64,000 nucleotides of DNA from Rubrivivax sp. (GTDB lineage Bacteria; Pseudomonadota; Gammaproteobacteria; Burkholderiales; Burkholderiaceae_C), in the NCBI GenBank assembly GCA_016790425.1, contig JAEUPF010000025.1:62001-126000 (forward strand), given 5' to 3'. Below are positions 17,855 to 25,427 of this stretch, one piece after another; positions within the stretch are counted from its first letter, which is position 1; each line of letters starts with the position of its first letter. The notes below the pieces were generated by a model that was given only the letters and a program-made list of their open reading frames with translations, had not been told where the DNA came from and searched no databases. The translations under genes were made by a program, and so were the position numbers.

Positions 17855-18406
17855 ATGCCCGAGAAGAACGTGCTCGACGCTTCACTCGACGCCTCGCTCG
17901 ACGCCTACAGCCTGGCCATCCTGGCCGAGCTGCTGCGCGACGCGCGCCAGACGATCCAGCAGATCGCCGACAAGGTGGGCTTGTCGGCCAGCCCCTGCTG
18001 GAAGCGCATCAAGGACATGGAAGCGGCCGGCGTGATCCGCGGCTACACGGCCATCGTCGACACCGAGAAGATCGGCCTCGGCCTCAAGGTCGTCGTCGAA
18101 GCCAACATGGCCCAGCACAACGAGGTGGCGGTGCGCCAGTTCGAGCGCGCGGTGGCCGCCGCCGAGCCGATCGTGCAGTGCTACAGCACCACCGGCGAGA
18201 GCGACTACGTGCTCAACGTGCTCGTGCCCGACATCAAGCGCTACGAGCAGTTCCTGCACGACACGATGTTCAGGCTGCCCGGCGTGACGCACGTGCGCTC
18301 GGCGATCGTGCTGAAGGAAGTGAAGAACGAGATGCGGCTGGCGCTGCCCGCGGGCGCGGCGCCGGGGCCGCGCCGCAGCGCGCGGCGGCGAGCGAGGTCC
18401 GCTTGA
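17855..18406 (+). CDS. Lrp/AsnC-family transcriptional regulator
   Basis: 183 residues from ATG 17855. The winged helix-turn-helix is at about residues 14-60 (ILAELLRDARQTIQQIADKV then LSASPCWKRIKDMEAAGVI), followed by the RAM effector domain (GLKVVVEANMAQHNEVAVRQ; YSTTGESDYVLNVLVPDI contains the family signature G-x-x-D-Y). The C-terminal tail is Arg/Ala-rich. It most likely controls the divergent indolepyruvate oxidoreductase gene (128 bases between starts) in response to an amino acid. Its stop overlaps the TTG start of the M23 peptidase. Confidence 0.9.
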   Translation: MPEKNVLDASLDASLDAYSLAILAELLRDARQTIQQIADKVGLSASPCWKRIKDMEAAGVIRGYTAIVDTEKIGLGLKVVVEANMAQHNEVAVRQFERAVAAAEPIVQCYSTTGESDYVLNVLVPDIKRYEQFLHDTMFRLPGVTHVRSAIVLKEVKNEMRLALPAGAAPGPRRSARRRARSA

Positions 18407-19383
18407 TCGGGGCCGGCACGGCCCTGCGAGTGGCTCGTCCGACCCGGCGGACGGCCATCGTTGCGGCACTGCTGCCCGCGCTGCCGACGCCAAGGGCCTG
18501 GGCGCAGGCAGCGGCGCCGCCTGAGCCTCGGCTGCAGACCCGGACGCAGACCCAGGCGCAGACGCAGGCGCAAACCCAGACGCAGACACCGGCGCAGGCA
18601 CCGAAGCAGGCACCGCAACCCGCCGCCGTCCCCGGCGGCGTGGCGTTCGTGCCCCTCGCCCCGGCGGCCGCGGCGCGCCCCTCGGCCACCTACAACGGCC
18701 GGCCGGTGCTGGTGCAGGCGATCGACGGGCGGTGGACAGCGGTGGTCGGCATCGCGCTTTCGGCCGACGCGCGGCAGCCGCAGGCGCTGGTCGTGCGCGA
18801 AGGCGCCGAGCGCGGTGCGCGCGAGCGCCGCGCCACCTTCAGGCTCGAGCGCAAGCGCTACGCCGAGCAGCGGCTGACGGTGCCGCCGCGGCACGTCGAG
18901 CTCTCGCCGGAAGACCTGGCGCGCTTCGAGCGTGAGCGAGCACACCTGGCCGAGGTGCTGCGCCGCTTCGACGCCGCGCGCGAACCGGCGACGCTGCGCC
19001 TGCTCGCGCCCACGGCCGGGCCGCGCTCGTCGTCGTTCGGCCTGCGCCGCGTCTTCAACAACCAGCCGCGCGCGCCGCACAGCGGCATGGACATCGCCGC
19101 GCCCACCGGAACGCCGGTGGTCAGCGCCGCCGCCGGCGTCGTCATCGACAGCGGCGACTACTTCTTCAACGGCCGCACCGTCATCGTCGACCACGGGCAG
19201 GGGTTTCTCACGCTGTACTGCCACCTGTCGGCCATCGACACCGAAGCCGGCCAGCGGCTCGAAGCGGGCGCGCCGCTGGGCCAGGTGGGCGCCAGCGGCC
19301 GCGTCACCGGGCCGCACCTGCACTTCAGCGTGTACCTGAACGCGCAGGCCGTGGACCCGGCGCTGTTCCTGCCGCCGGCTTGA
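18403..19383 (+). CDS. M23-family (LytM) metallopeptidase, exported
   Basis: 326 residues from TTG 18403, chosen because GAGG at 18394-18397 sits 5 bases upstream and the start overlaps the regulator stop (TTGA); GTG 18430 is the alternative. A signal peptide with Arg-rich start ends about PRAWAQA, followed by a Gln/Thr/Ala repeat tract. An N-terminal LysM-free beta region (RPVLVQAIDGRWTAVVGIAL) precedes the LytM domain with intact zinc ligands: HSGMDIAAPTGTPV (His, Asp) and GPHLHFSVYL (His-x-His). Predicted role is cleavage of peptidoglycan cross-bridges in the periplasm, or activation of amidases. No EnvC-type coiled coil is seen. Confidence 0.88.
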   Translation: MIGAGTALRVARPTRRTAIVAALLPALPTPRAWAQAAAPPEPRLQTRTQTQAQTQAQTQTQTPAQAPKQAPQPAAVPGGVAFVPLAPAAAARPSATYNGRPVLVQAIDGRWTAVVGIALSADARQPQALVVREGAERGARERRATFRLERKRYAEQRLTVPPRHVELSPEDLARFERERAHLAEVLRRFDAAREPATLRLLAPTAGPRSSSFGLRRVFNNQPRAPHSGMDIAAPTGTPVVSAAAGVVIDSGDYFFNGRTVIVDHGQGFLTLYCHLSAIDTEAGQRLEAGAPLGQVGASGRVTGPHLHFSVYLNAQAVDPALFLPPA

Positions 19384-19403
19384 GCCGGCGCCGGTTCGCC
19401 GGC
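19384..19403 (+). terminator. Possible hairpin terminator after the M23 peptidase
   Basis: GCCGGCG at 19384-19390 and CGCCGGC at 19397-19403 form a perfect 7-bp stem with a 6-base loop, starting right after the peptidase stop. No T-run follows, so it is only a candidate, perhaps shared with the convergent IclR gene. Confidence 0.35.
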
Positions 19404-19464
19404 GCGTCGGCGCGCGCCCGAAGATGAACCCGGCCGCGGCGCTGGCAGCAAGCAGGCGCGCGAG

Positions 19465-20259
19465 TCACCCGCCCCGCGCCGCCTCCCCGCGCCGGAACAA
19501 CGACGACGCGGCGCTCAGCGAGGCGATCTCGCGCGCCGTCTCGGTGAGCGCGCCGCCCAGGCGCTTCATGCGCGCCTCGGTCAGGCGCACCGAAGGGCCG
19601 GCGATGGTCACCACGCCGATGGCGGCGCCGCGCACGAGCACGGGCGCGGCCATCGCGGCCATCGCCGGCGCGAAGACCTCGCTGATCGTGGCGTAGCCGC
19701 GTTTGCGCGCCGCGTGCACGTAGGCGAGCAAGGCTTTCACCGTGGTCGGCGCGTTCGGGCCGTAGTCCTTCGCTGCGCCGAAGCCCTGGCGCGCCACCCG
19801 GCGCAACGCCTCCTCGTCGTCGAAGGTCGAAAGCCACGCGTGCCCGGCGGAGCTGCACGACAGCCGCACCGAAAGGCCCATGTCGGGGTCGTAGCGCAGG
19901 CCGCGCGTCGCGCCCTGCGCCTTGGCGACGAAGACCAGATCCTCGCCGTCGATGATGGCCAGCCGCACCAGTTCGCCCGATTCCTGCGCCAGCCGGTCCA
20001 GCGCGGGCTGCGCGACATCGACCACGCCGGAGGTGCCCAGGTAGGCCAGGCCGAGCGCGACCAGCTTGATGGTCAGGCCGTAGTCGCCCTGGTTGCGAAG
20101 CTGGCGCACGTAGCCGCTCCTGATCAGCTCGGACAGGAGGCGGTGGGCGGCGCTGAGCGGCATCGCCATCGCGGTGGCGATGTCGGACAGGGCCGCGCCT
20201 TCGGGGTGGCCGGCCAGGTGCTCCAGCAGCGCCAGGCCGCGTTCGATCTGGGTGGTCAT
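19465..20259 (-). CDS. IclR-family transcriptional regulator
   Basis: 264 residues. N-terminal winged helix (ERGLALLEHLAGHPEGAALS, IATAMAMPLSAAHRLLSELI) and a C-terminal IclR effector domain (VAQPALDRLAQESGELVRLA, GLSVRLSCSSAGHAWLSTF, APVLVRGAAIGVVTIAGPSV). IclR proteins usually sense a carbon-source metabolite and control a neighbouring catabolic operon. Here the target is probably the divergent TRAP receptor and dehydroquinase genes; a symmetric TTTCC/GGAAA site lies in the shared promoter region. Confidence 0.92.
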   Translation of the reverse strand: MTTQIERGLALLEHLAGHPEGAALSDIATAMAMPLSAAHRLLSELIRSGYVRQLRNQGDYGLTIKLVALGLAYLGTSGVVDVAQPALDRLAQESGELVRLAIIDGEDLVFVAKAQGATRGLRYDPDMGLSVRLSCSSAGHAWLSTFDDEEALRRVARQGFGAAKDYGPNAPTTVKALLAYVHAARKRGYATISEVFAPAMAAMAAPVLVRGAAIGVVTIAGPSVRLTEARMKRLGGALTETAREIASLSAASSLFRRGEAARGG

Positions 20260-20291
20260 GGCGCCGCGATGCTAGCCGTTGCAGTAAGTGT

Positions 20292-20314
20292 TTTCCATGT
20301 TGGAAAGACTTTCC
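20292..20314. promoter_or_regulatory. Likely IclR operator between regulator and TRAP receptor
   Basis: TTTCC (20292-20296) and GGAAA (20302-20306) make an inverted repeat with a 5-base centre, and the GGAAA arm is reused in GGAAAGACTTTCC (20302-20314), a second near-perfect palindrome. Three half-sites at regular spacing in the only AT-rich part of a divergent promoter region suggest binding of the adjacent IclR protein. Binding is inferred. Confidence 0.55.
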
Positions 20315-20358
20315 AGTGCGGCCACGATGCCGCCTCTTTCCCTGCCGGAGTGCCGCCC

Positions 20359-21381
20359 ATGCCCACGCGCCGTCGCTTGCTCGCCCTGCCCCTGCTTGCC
20401 GTGCTCGCCGCGTCCGGCCTGAGCGGGCCCGCCGCCGCGCAGGACATCCAGGAGCGCACCATCCGCTTCGGCCACCTCAACAACACCGACCACCCCACCA
20501 GCTTCGGCGTCAAGAAGTTCGCCGAGCTGGTGGCAGCCAGGAGCGGCGGCAAGATCAAGGTGCAGGAGTACGCCAGCAGCCAGTTGGGCAACGAGCTGCA
20601 GCAGCAGGCGGCCATGCAGGGCGGCGTGCAGGAGATGCTGGTGGCATCGACCACGTCGCTCGCCGGCATCGTCAAGGAGTTCGGCCTCTTCGACTTTCCT
20701 TTCCTCTTCAGCAGCTCCAACCAGGCCGACGCCATGGTCGACGGTCCGCTGGGCAGGATGCTCGCGGGCAAGCTGGCCGACAAGGGCATCGTCATCCTCG
20801 GCTTCTTCGACCTCGGCGCGCGCAACGTCACCAACAGCAAGCGGCCCATCACCAAGGGCGAAGACCTCGAAGGCCTGAAGCTGCGCGTGATCCCGAACCC
20901 GGTGTTCCTGGAAACCTTCCGCACCTTCAAGGCCAACCCGGTGCCGATGGCCTTCGCCGAGCTGTACGGCGCGCTGGAGAGCAAGGCGGTCGATGGGCAG
21001 GAGAACCCGTACTCGGTGATCCTGTCGAACAAGTTCTACGAGGTGAACAAGTACGTCAGCGCGACCAACCATGTCATCGCGACCAACCCGGTGCAGATCA
21101 GCAAGCGCTTCTGGGACAAGCTCACTGCCGCCGAGCAGAAGCTGCTGCAGGAAGCGGCCATCGAGGCGCAGAACTACCAGCGAGTCGTCAGCCGCGAAGC
21201 GGCCAGCAAGGCCGTGGGCGAGCTGAAGGCCAAGGGCATGCTCTTCAACGACATCGCCCCGGCCGAGGTGGCCCGCATGCGCGCCGCGGTGAGGCCCGTC
21301 TACGACAAGTTCGCCGCTTCGTACGACCCGGCGGTGATGACGCTCTTCCGGAGCGAACTGGAACGCGTCTCCAAGCTCTGA
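20359..21381 (+). CDS. TRAP transporter solute receptor (DctP family)
   Basis: 340 residues from ATG 20359. Signal peptide RRRLLALPLLAVLAASGLSG ending AAAQD, then a DctP-type receptor: IRFGHLNNTDHPTSFGVKKF, SSQLGNELQQQAAMQGGVQE, DLEGLKLRVIPNPVFLETFR (the Arg that binds the substrate carboxylate) and PVPMAFAELYGALESKAVDG with following QENP, the family signature. Periplasmic binding of an organic acid for sodium-driven uptake. No DctQ/DctM membrane subunit genes are adjacent, so it must work with subunits coded elsewhere. Confidence 0.93.
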   Translation: MPTRRRLLALPLLAVLAASGLSGPAAAQDIQERTIRFGHLNNTDHPTSFGVKKFAELVAARSGGKIKVQEYASSQLGNELQQQAAMQGGVQEMLVASTTSLAGIVKEFGLFDFPFLFSSSNQADAMVDGPLGRMLAGKLADKGIVILGFFDLGARNVTNSKRPITKGEDLEGLKLRVIPNPVFLETFRTFKANPVPMAFAELYGALESKAVDGQENPYSVILSNKFYEVNKYVSATNHVIATNPVQISKRFWDKLTAAEQKLLQEAAIEAQNYQRVVSREAASKAVGELKAKGMLFNDIAPAEVARMRAAVRPVYDKFAASYDPAVMTLFRSELERVSKL

Positions 21382-21408
21382 GGCGCGCCGGCGGGCCGTT
21401 CCGGGCCA

Positions 21409-21426
21409 CACGGCCGGCCGGCCGTG
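21409..21426. terminator. Palindromic hairpin between TRAP receptor and dehydroquinase
   Basis: CACGGCCGGCCGGCCGTG is a perfect 18-base palindrome in the 81-base gap. It could form a hairpin that uncouples receptor and enzyme expression, commonly seen after highly expressed binding-protein genes. No T-run follows. Confidence 0.35.
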
Positions 21427-21462
21427 GCGCCGTCGCGACGACAGGCCAAGCGAGATCCAACC

Positions 21463-21924
21463 ATGATCCAGTTGCTGGTCCTGCATGGGCCGAACCTCAA
21501 CCTGTTCGGCCGGCGCGAACCGCACATCTACGGCAGCACGACGCTGGCCGAGATCGACGCGCGCCTGCGCCAGCTCGCCGAGGAGCTGGGAGTCGGCCTG
21601 GAGATCTTCCAGTCGAACCACGAGGGTGCCCTCGTCGACAGGCTGCACGAGCGCATCGACAGCGTTGCCGGGGCGCTGGTCAACCCGGCCGGGCTCACCC
21701 AGCACGGCGTGCCGCTGCACGACGCGATCAAGGCGATGCCGTTTCCGGTGATCGAAGTGCACATGACCAACATCGCCGCGCGCGAGGCGTGGCGGGCGCA
21801 TTCGATCATCGCCAGCGCCGTGCGCGGCACCGTGCAGGGGCTCGGCTGGCGCTCCTACACCGCGGCGCTGCGCGCGTTGGCCGAGATGGCCGGCGAAACC
21901 GCCGCGAACGGCCCGCGGAGCTAG
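21463..21924 (+). CDS. aroQ: Type II 3-dehydroquinate dehydratase
   Basis: 153 residues, the usual size for dodecameric type II dehydroquinases. ATG 21463 starts directly at the first strand (MIQLLVLHGPNLNLFGRREP, with the conserved Asn and the flexible-lid Arg). Downstream signatures FQSNHEGALVDRLHE, VNPAGLTQHGVPLHDAI and VIEVHMTNIAARE hold the catalytic His and Glu. The lid Tyr is conserved in HIYGSTTL. It dehydrates 3-dehydroquinate. Its place behind a TRAP receptor and IclR regulator suggests a catabolic (quinate/shikimate) role rather than the housekeeping shikimate pathway; that is inference. Confidence 0.95.
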   Translation: MIQLLVLHGPNLNLFGRREPHIYGSTTLAEIDARLRQLAEELGVGLEIFQSNHEGALVDRLHERIDSVAGALVNPAGLTQHGVPLHDAIKAMPFPVIEVHMTNIAAREAWRAHSIIASAVRGTVQGLGWRSYTAALRALAEMAGETAANGPRS

Positions 21925-21928
21925 CTTC

Positions 21929-22666
21929 ATGGCGCTGGCCGGCAGGGCGGCCCTGGCGATGTGGTGGGACATCGCGCCGCAGGTCCGCCCGGACTTCGAG
22001 CACTGGCATGCGCACGAGCACTTTCCGGAGCGGCTGGCGATCCCGGGGTTCCTGCGTGCCTCACGATGGCAAAGTGCCGAAGGCGGCGAAGGCACGTTCG
22101 TGCTCTACGAACTGGCCGATCACGCGGTGCTGCGCTCGCCGGCCTACCTGGCCCGGCTGAACGCGCCGACACCCTGGTCGACGCGCCTGATGCCGCACCA
22201 CCGCAAGATGGTGCGCTGCCAGTGCCATGTGCTCGAAAGCCGCGGCGGCGTGACAGCGCGCAGCGCGCTGACCATCCGCCTTGCGCCGGCCGCCGGCAGC
22301 GAAGCGCGCCTGCGGCTGGGGCTGCGCGGCCTGGCCGAGTCGGCTTGCGCGCGGCCGGGCATCGCCGGGCTGCACCTGCTGCGGCACGAGCCGCCGCCCA
22401 TGGAGGCGACAGCGGAACAACGCCTGCGCGGGCTGGCCGACGACGCCGCCGAATGGGTGCTGGTGGCCTGCGGCTACGACCGCGCAGCGCTGGCTGCCCT
22501 CGCGCATACCGGCGAGGGCGAACTCGGCGAGCGCGCGCTGGTGGCGATGGGCGCCGCGGCAGGCCCGGTGCATCGGCACTTCGACCTGGCCTACGCGGCC
22601 ACCGCCGCCGACGTGGCCGGAATCGCCGCCGCCGCCGCGGCGCCGCCCGCCGGCCCGGCGGCATGA
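21929..22666 (+). CDS. Dimeric alpha-beta-barrel-like protein of unknown function
   Basis: 245 residues, starting 4 bases after the aroQ stop, so almost certainly in the same operon. Two related halves are visible: MWWDIAPQVRPDFEHWHAHE with HFPERLAIPGFLRASRW in the first, and ALTIRLAPAAGSEARLRLGL with PGIAGLHLLRHEPPPMEA in the second, both resembling the ferredoxin-like EthD/DUF4286-type fold. His-rich HWHAHEHF in the first half could be catalytic or metal-binding. No export signal. Function not known; operon context suggests a step in aromatic or hydroaromatic acid breakdown. Confidence 0.7.
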   Translation: MALAGRAALAMWWDIAPQVRPDFEHWHAHEHFPERLAIPGFLRASRWQSAEGGEGTFVLYELADHAVLRSPAYLARLNAPTPWSTRLMPHHRKMVRCQCHVLESRGGVTARSALTIRLAPAAGSEARLRLGLRGLAESACARPGIAGLHLLRHEPPPMEATAEQRLRGLADDAAEWVLVACGYDRAALAALAHTGEGELGERALVAMGAAAGPVHRHFDLAYAATAADVAGIAAAAAAPPAGPAA

Positions 22667-22696
22667 AGGCGGCGGAGCGGATCACCGACCTCTGCG

Positions 22697-23581
22697 ATGA
22701 GTGCCAAGGAAATCGCCTGCGCAGCGCCTTCGCGCGACATCCTCGGCGAGTCGCCGTCGTGGTGCGAGCAGACCGAATCGCTGCTGTGGATCGACATCGA
22801 CAACGCAACGCTGCAGCGGCTGCACCCGGCCAGCGGCCGGCGCGACACGTTCCGCTTCGCCGCGCGCTCGCTCGGTTCGCTCGCGCTGCGCCGCGCGGCC
22901 GGCAGCGTGGTGCTGGCGCTCGATGCAACGCTGCACACGTTCGACCTCGGCAGCGGTGCGCTCACCGTGCTGGCCGAAGTCGAGCCCGCGACCTCGGGCA
23001 CGCGACTCAACGACGGCCGCTGCGACGCCAACGGCAACCTGTGGGTCGGCACGATGGACAACGGCCTCGCAGCGGCGAGCGGCTCGTTCTATCGGGCGCG
23101 CGCCGACGGCACCGTGGCGCGGCAGTTCGGCGATGTCATCGTCTCCAACACCGTGGCCGTTTCGCCCGACCAGCGCACGCTGTATTTCTCCGACACCCGC
23201 CGCTTCGTCACCTGGGCGTTCGACCTCGATCCCGGGCACAGCACGCTGTCGAACCGCCGCATCTTCGTCGACCACCGTGCGCGCAAGGAGCGCCCGGACG
23301 GCGCCTGCGTGGACAGCGAGGGCGCGCTGTGGGTGGCGATCTTCGCCGGGGGCCGCGTGGACCGCTACACGAGCGACGGTCGTCGCGAGCGCAGCATCGC
23401 CCTGCCGGTGACGAACCCGACCTGCGTCTGCCTGGGTGGAAGGGACTACCGGACCCTCTTCATCACCACGGCGCGCAAGTTCCTGAGCGCGGGGCAGCTG
23501 GAAAACGAACCGCTCGCCGGGTCCGTCCTGGCCATCGAAGTGGACGTGCCCGGCTTGCCCGAGAAACGGTTCGGGCCCTGA
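22697..23581 (+). CDS. SMP-30/gluconolactonase-family lactonase
   Basis: 294 residues with a six-bladed propeller pattern. Conserved positions: LGESPSWCEQTESLLWIDID (metal-ligand Glu in blade 1), TRLNDGRCDANGNLWVGTMD (Asn and Asp region), VSNTVAVSPDQRTLYFSDT and RPDGACVDSEGALWVAIFAG (catalytic Asp). The Asn in VSNTVAV replaces the common P-N-G-x-x-W segment. Predicted divalent-metal lactonase for sugar-acid or related lactones in the cytoplasm. Follows the previous gene by 30 bases. Confidence 0.9.
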   Translation: MSAKEIACAAPSRDILGESPSWCEQTESLLWIDIDNATLQRLHPASGRRDTFRFAARSLGSLALRRAAGSVVLALDATLHTFDLGSGALTVLAEVEPATSGTRLNDGRCDANGNLWVGTMDNGLAAASGSFYRARADGTVARQFGDVIVSNTVAVSPDQRTLYFSDTRRFVTWAFDLDPGHSTLSNRRIFVDHRARKERPDGACVDSEGALWVAIFAGGRVDRYTSDGRRERSIALPVTNPTCVCLGGRDYRTLFITTARKFLSAGQLENEPLAGSVLAIEVDVPGLPEKRFGP

Positions 23582-23661
23582 TCGACACCTGCCTGCCGCA
23601 GGGTTTCCCTGCGCTGGCTTCGGCGCTCGCTGGCTATCATGAAATCCCACGAGGAGACAAG

Positions 23662-24459
23662 ATGAAAGCACGAATCTCGCTGGCAATCGCCTTGAGCGCC
23701 TTGTTCTCGCTTTCAGTGGCGGCCCAGGAAGTGACGCTCACGCGGCTCGATTGCGGAAGCGGGCAGAACGACCCGCGGCGCTTCACCGACACCTTCGCCT
23801 ACACGGAGCTGACCCGGCCCTTCACCTTCAGCTGCTACGTTGTCCGGCGCGGTTCCGACGTGATGGTCTGGGACGTCGGCTATCTGCCCGGTTCGGTGCC
23901 CAGCGCCAACAACAAGCCGCTGGCCGACCTGCTCAAGCAGATCAACGTCAACGCCGAAGACGTGAAGTTCGTCGGCATCAGCCACTTTCACGCCGACCAC
24001 ACGGGGCAGCTCGCGCCGCTGAAGAACGCGACCCTGCTCATCGGCAAGGGCGACTGGGACGGCATCACGGCCACGCCGCCGATGGGCGGCGCGAACGTCA
24101 AGGGCTTCGCTGAGTGGATCGCCGAGAAGCGCAAGGTCGAGCCGCTGACCGGCGACAAGGACGTCTTCGGCGACGGCAGCGTGATGATCCTGCGCTCGCC
24201 GGGCCACACGCCGGGGCACAGCCTGCTGCTCGTGCGCCTGAAGGAGATGGGGCCGGTGCTGCTCAGCGGCGACGCCGTGCACTTCCGCGAGAACTACGAG
24301 CTCGAAGGCGTACCCAGCTTCAACTACGACCGCGCGCAGACCATCGCCTCGATCCAGCGCATGAAGCAGATCGAGAAGAACCTGAAGGCGACGGTGATCA
24401 TCCAGCACGACCCGCGCGACATCGGCAAGCTGCCGGCGTTTCCGGCGGCGGCGAAGTGA
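23662..24459 (+). CDS. Exported MBL-fold hydrolase (AHL-lactonase-like family)
   Basis: 265 residues from ATG 23662, behind GAGGAGA. Signal peptide KARISLAIALSALFSLSVAA then QEV. Metallo-beta-lactamase ligands are intact: HFHADH (H-x-H-x-D-H), GHTPGHS, and SGDAVHF with the bridging Asp, plus a final His in QHDPRD. Overall layout matches the N-acyl-homoserine-lactonase-type MBL group, which also includes many other lactonases; a signal peptide puts it in the periplasm. True substrate unknown; it may act on a lactone that the SMP-30 or transport genes also handle. Confidence 0.88.
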   Translation: MKARISLAIALSALFSLSVAAQEVTLTRLDCGSGQNDPRRFTDTFAYTELTRPFTFSCYVVRRGSDVMVWDVGYLPGSVPSANNKPLADLLKQINVNAEDVKFVGISHFHADHTGQLAPLKNATLLIGKGDWDGITATPPMGGANVKGFAEWIAEKRKVEPLTGDKDVFGDGSVMILRSPGHTPGHSLLLVRLKEMGPVLLSGDAVHFRENYELEGVPSFNYDRAQTIASIQRMKQIEKNLKATVIIQHDPRDIGKLPAFPAAAK

Positions 24460-24530
24460 CACCGCGTTCATCGCCCGGCAGCCCCCGATCGCAGCGGCAT
24501 CGACCTCGACGCCGGCCTCGCCCTCCACGC

Positions 24531-25325
24531 CTAGTAGCGCAGTGCCGACACGTCGAGCCGCCGGTCGTTCGGCGGGATGAACGACTCCAGAAAGTAGACC
24601 GGATTGCCCCGGCCGGCCGCAGCGGCGCTCTCCAACAGCAAGCCGCGGGTGCCCGGCTTCACGCCCATCGCCTTGCACCCGGCGGCATCGAACTGCACGA
24701 ACGAGACGTGCTGCTCGACGTCGCTGATCGGCATCGCGATCGCTTCGCCGAGCAATTGCTTGAGGTTGACGCCGTCGAGCGTGGCGAGCGGGCGGGCCGC
24801 GATGTCGGGGAATTCGCGCGCGTCGAAGTAGAAGCGATTGAAGACGATGAACTCGCCGTTGACGCTCAACTGGCGATCGATGCGCACGATGTCGGTGCCC
24901 TCTTCGGGGCGCAGCCACGCCGACCACGCGCCGCTGCCGCGGGCGCGGGTACGAGACAGCACCTTGGGGTAGAGCGGCAGGAACGCCGGCTCGCCCTGCG
25001 CGCTGCCGCGAAAGCGCAGGTGCAAGGGGGCGTCGATGGCGCCGCCGCTTTCTGACGCGTACGTGCCGCTTCCCTGGCTGCGCACGACGACGCCCCCGTC
25101 GGCGAGCTCGCGCAGCGCGCGCTGCACGGTGCCCAGGCTGTAGCCCGTGAGGCGCGTCAGGTCGCTGTCGCTGGGCAGCCGGGCGCCTGGCGCCCAATGG
25201 CCGGCGTTGATAGCGCCGCGCAGCGCCTCGCGCAGCTGAACGTATTTCGGCAGTCCGTGCAGCGCCCGCTTGCCGTAGCGGCGCAGGAAGTCGTCGCTGG
25301 CGGGACGGGGCGGGTCGACATCCAT
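24531..25325 (-). CDS. GntR-family regulator with UTRA domain (HutC subfamily)
   Basis: 264 residues from ATG 25325. Winged helix at about 25-95 (LPKYVQLREALRGAINAGHW, GARLPSDSDLTRLTGYSLGT, VQRALRELADGGVVVRSQGS, GTY), then a UTRA ligand-binding domain (TDIVRIDRQLSVNGEFIVFN; FYFDAREFPDI; PISDVEQHVSFVQFDAAGCK; VYFLESFIPPNDRRLDVSA). Probably represses itself and the divergent Bug receptor operon through the perfect palindrome at 25361-25378. Confidence 0.92.
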   Translation of the reverse strand: MDVDPPRPASDDFLRRYGKRALHGLPKYVQLREALRGAINAGHWAPGARLPSDSDLTRLTGYSLGTVQRALRELADGGVVVRSQGSGTYASESGGAIDAPLHLRFRGSAQGEPAFLPLYPKVLSRTRARGSGAWSAWLRPEEGTDIVRIDRQLSVNGEFIVFNRFYFDAREFPDIAARPLATLDGVNLKQLLGEAIAMPISDVEQHVSFVQFDAAGCKAMGVKPGTRGLLLESAAAAGRGNPVYFLESFIPPNDRRLDVSALRY

Positions 25326-25355
25326 CGGGTGCGAATGGTAGGCGAATCGCGCCAC

Positions 25356-25382
25356 TTGACTAGTCCTATATAGGACTATAGC
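25356..25382 (+). promoter_or_regulatory. Promoter with perfect 18-bp operator palindrome
   Basis: TAGTCCTATATAGGACTA at 25361-25378 is a perfect palindrome in the 102-base gap between the GntR gene and the Bug receptor gene. TTGACT (25356-25361) and TATAGC (25377-25382), spaced 15, could be the -35 and -10 boxes of the receptor promoter; the palindrome covers the spacer, so a bound dimer would block polymerase. The AT-rich sequence stands out strongly from its surroundings. Confidence 0.65.
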
Positions 25383-25427
25383 ATTCTGTCCATTCACGCC
25401 CCTCGACGGTCTCACCGGAAGAAGCCC

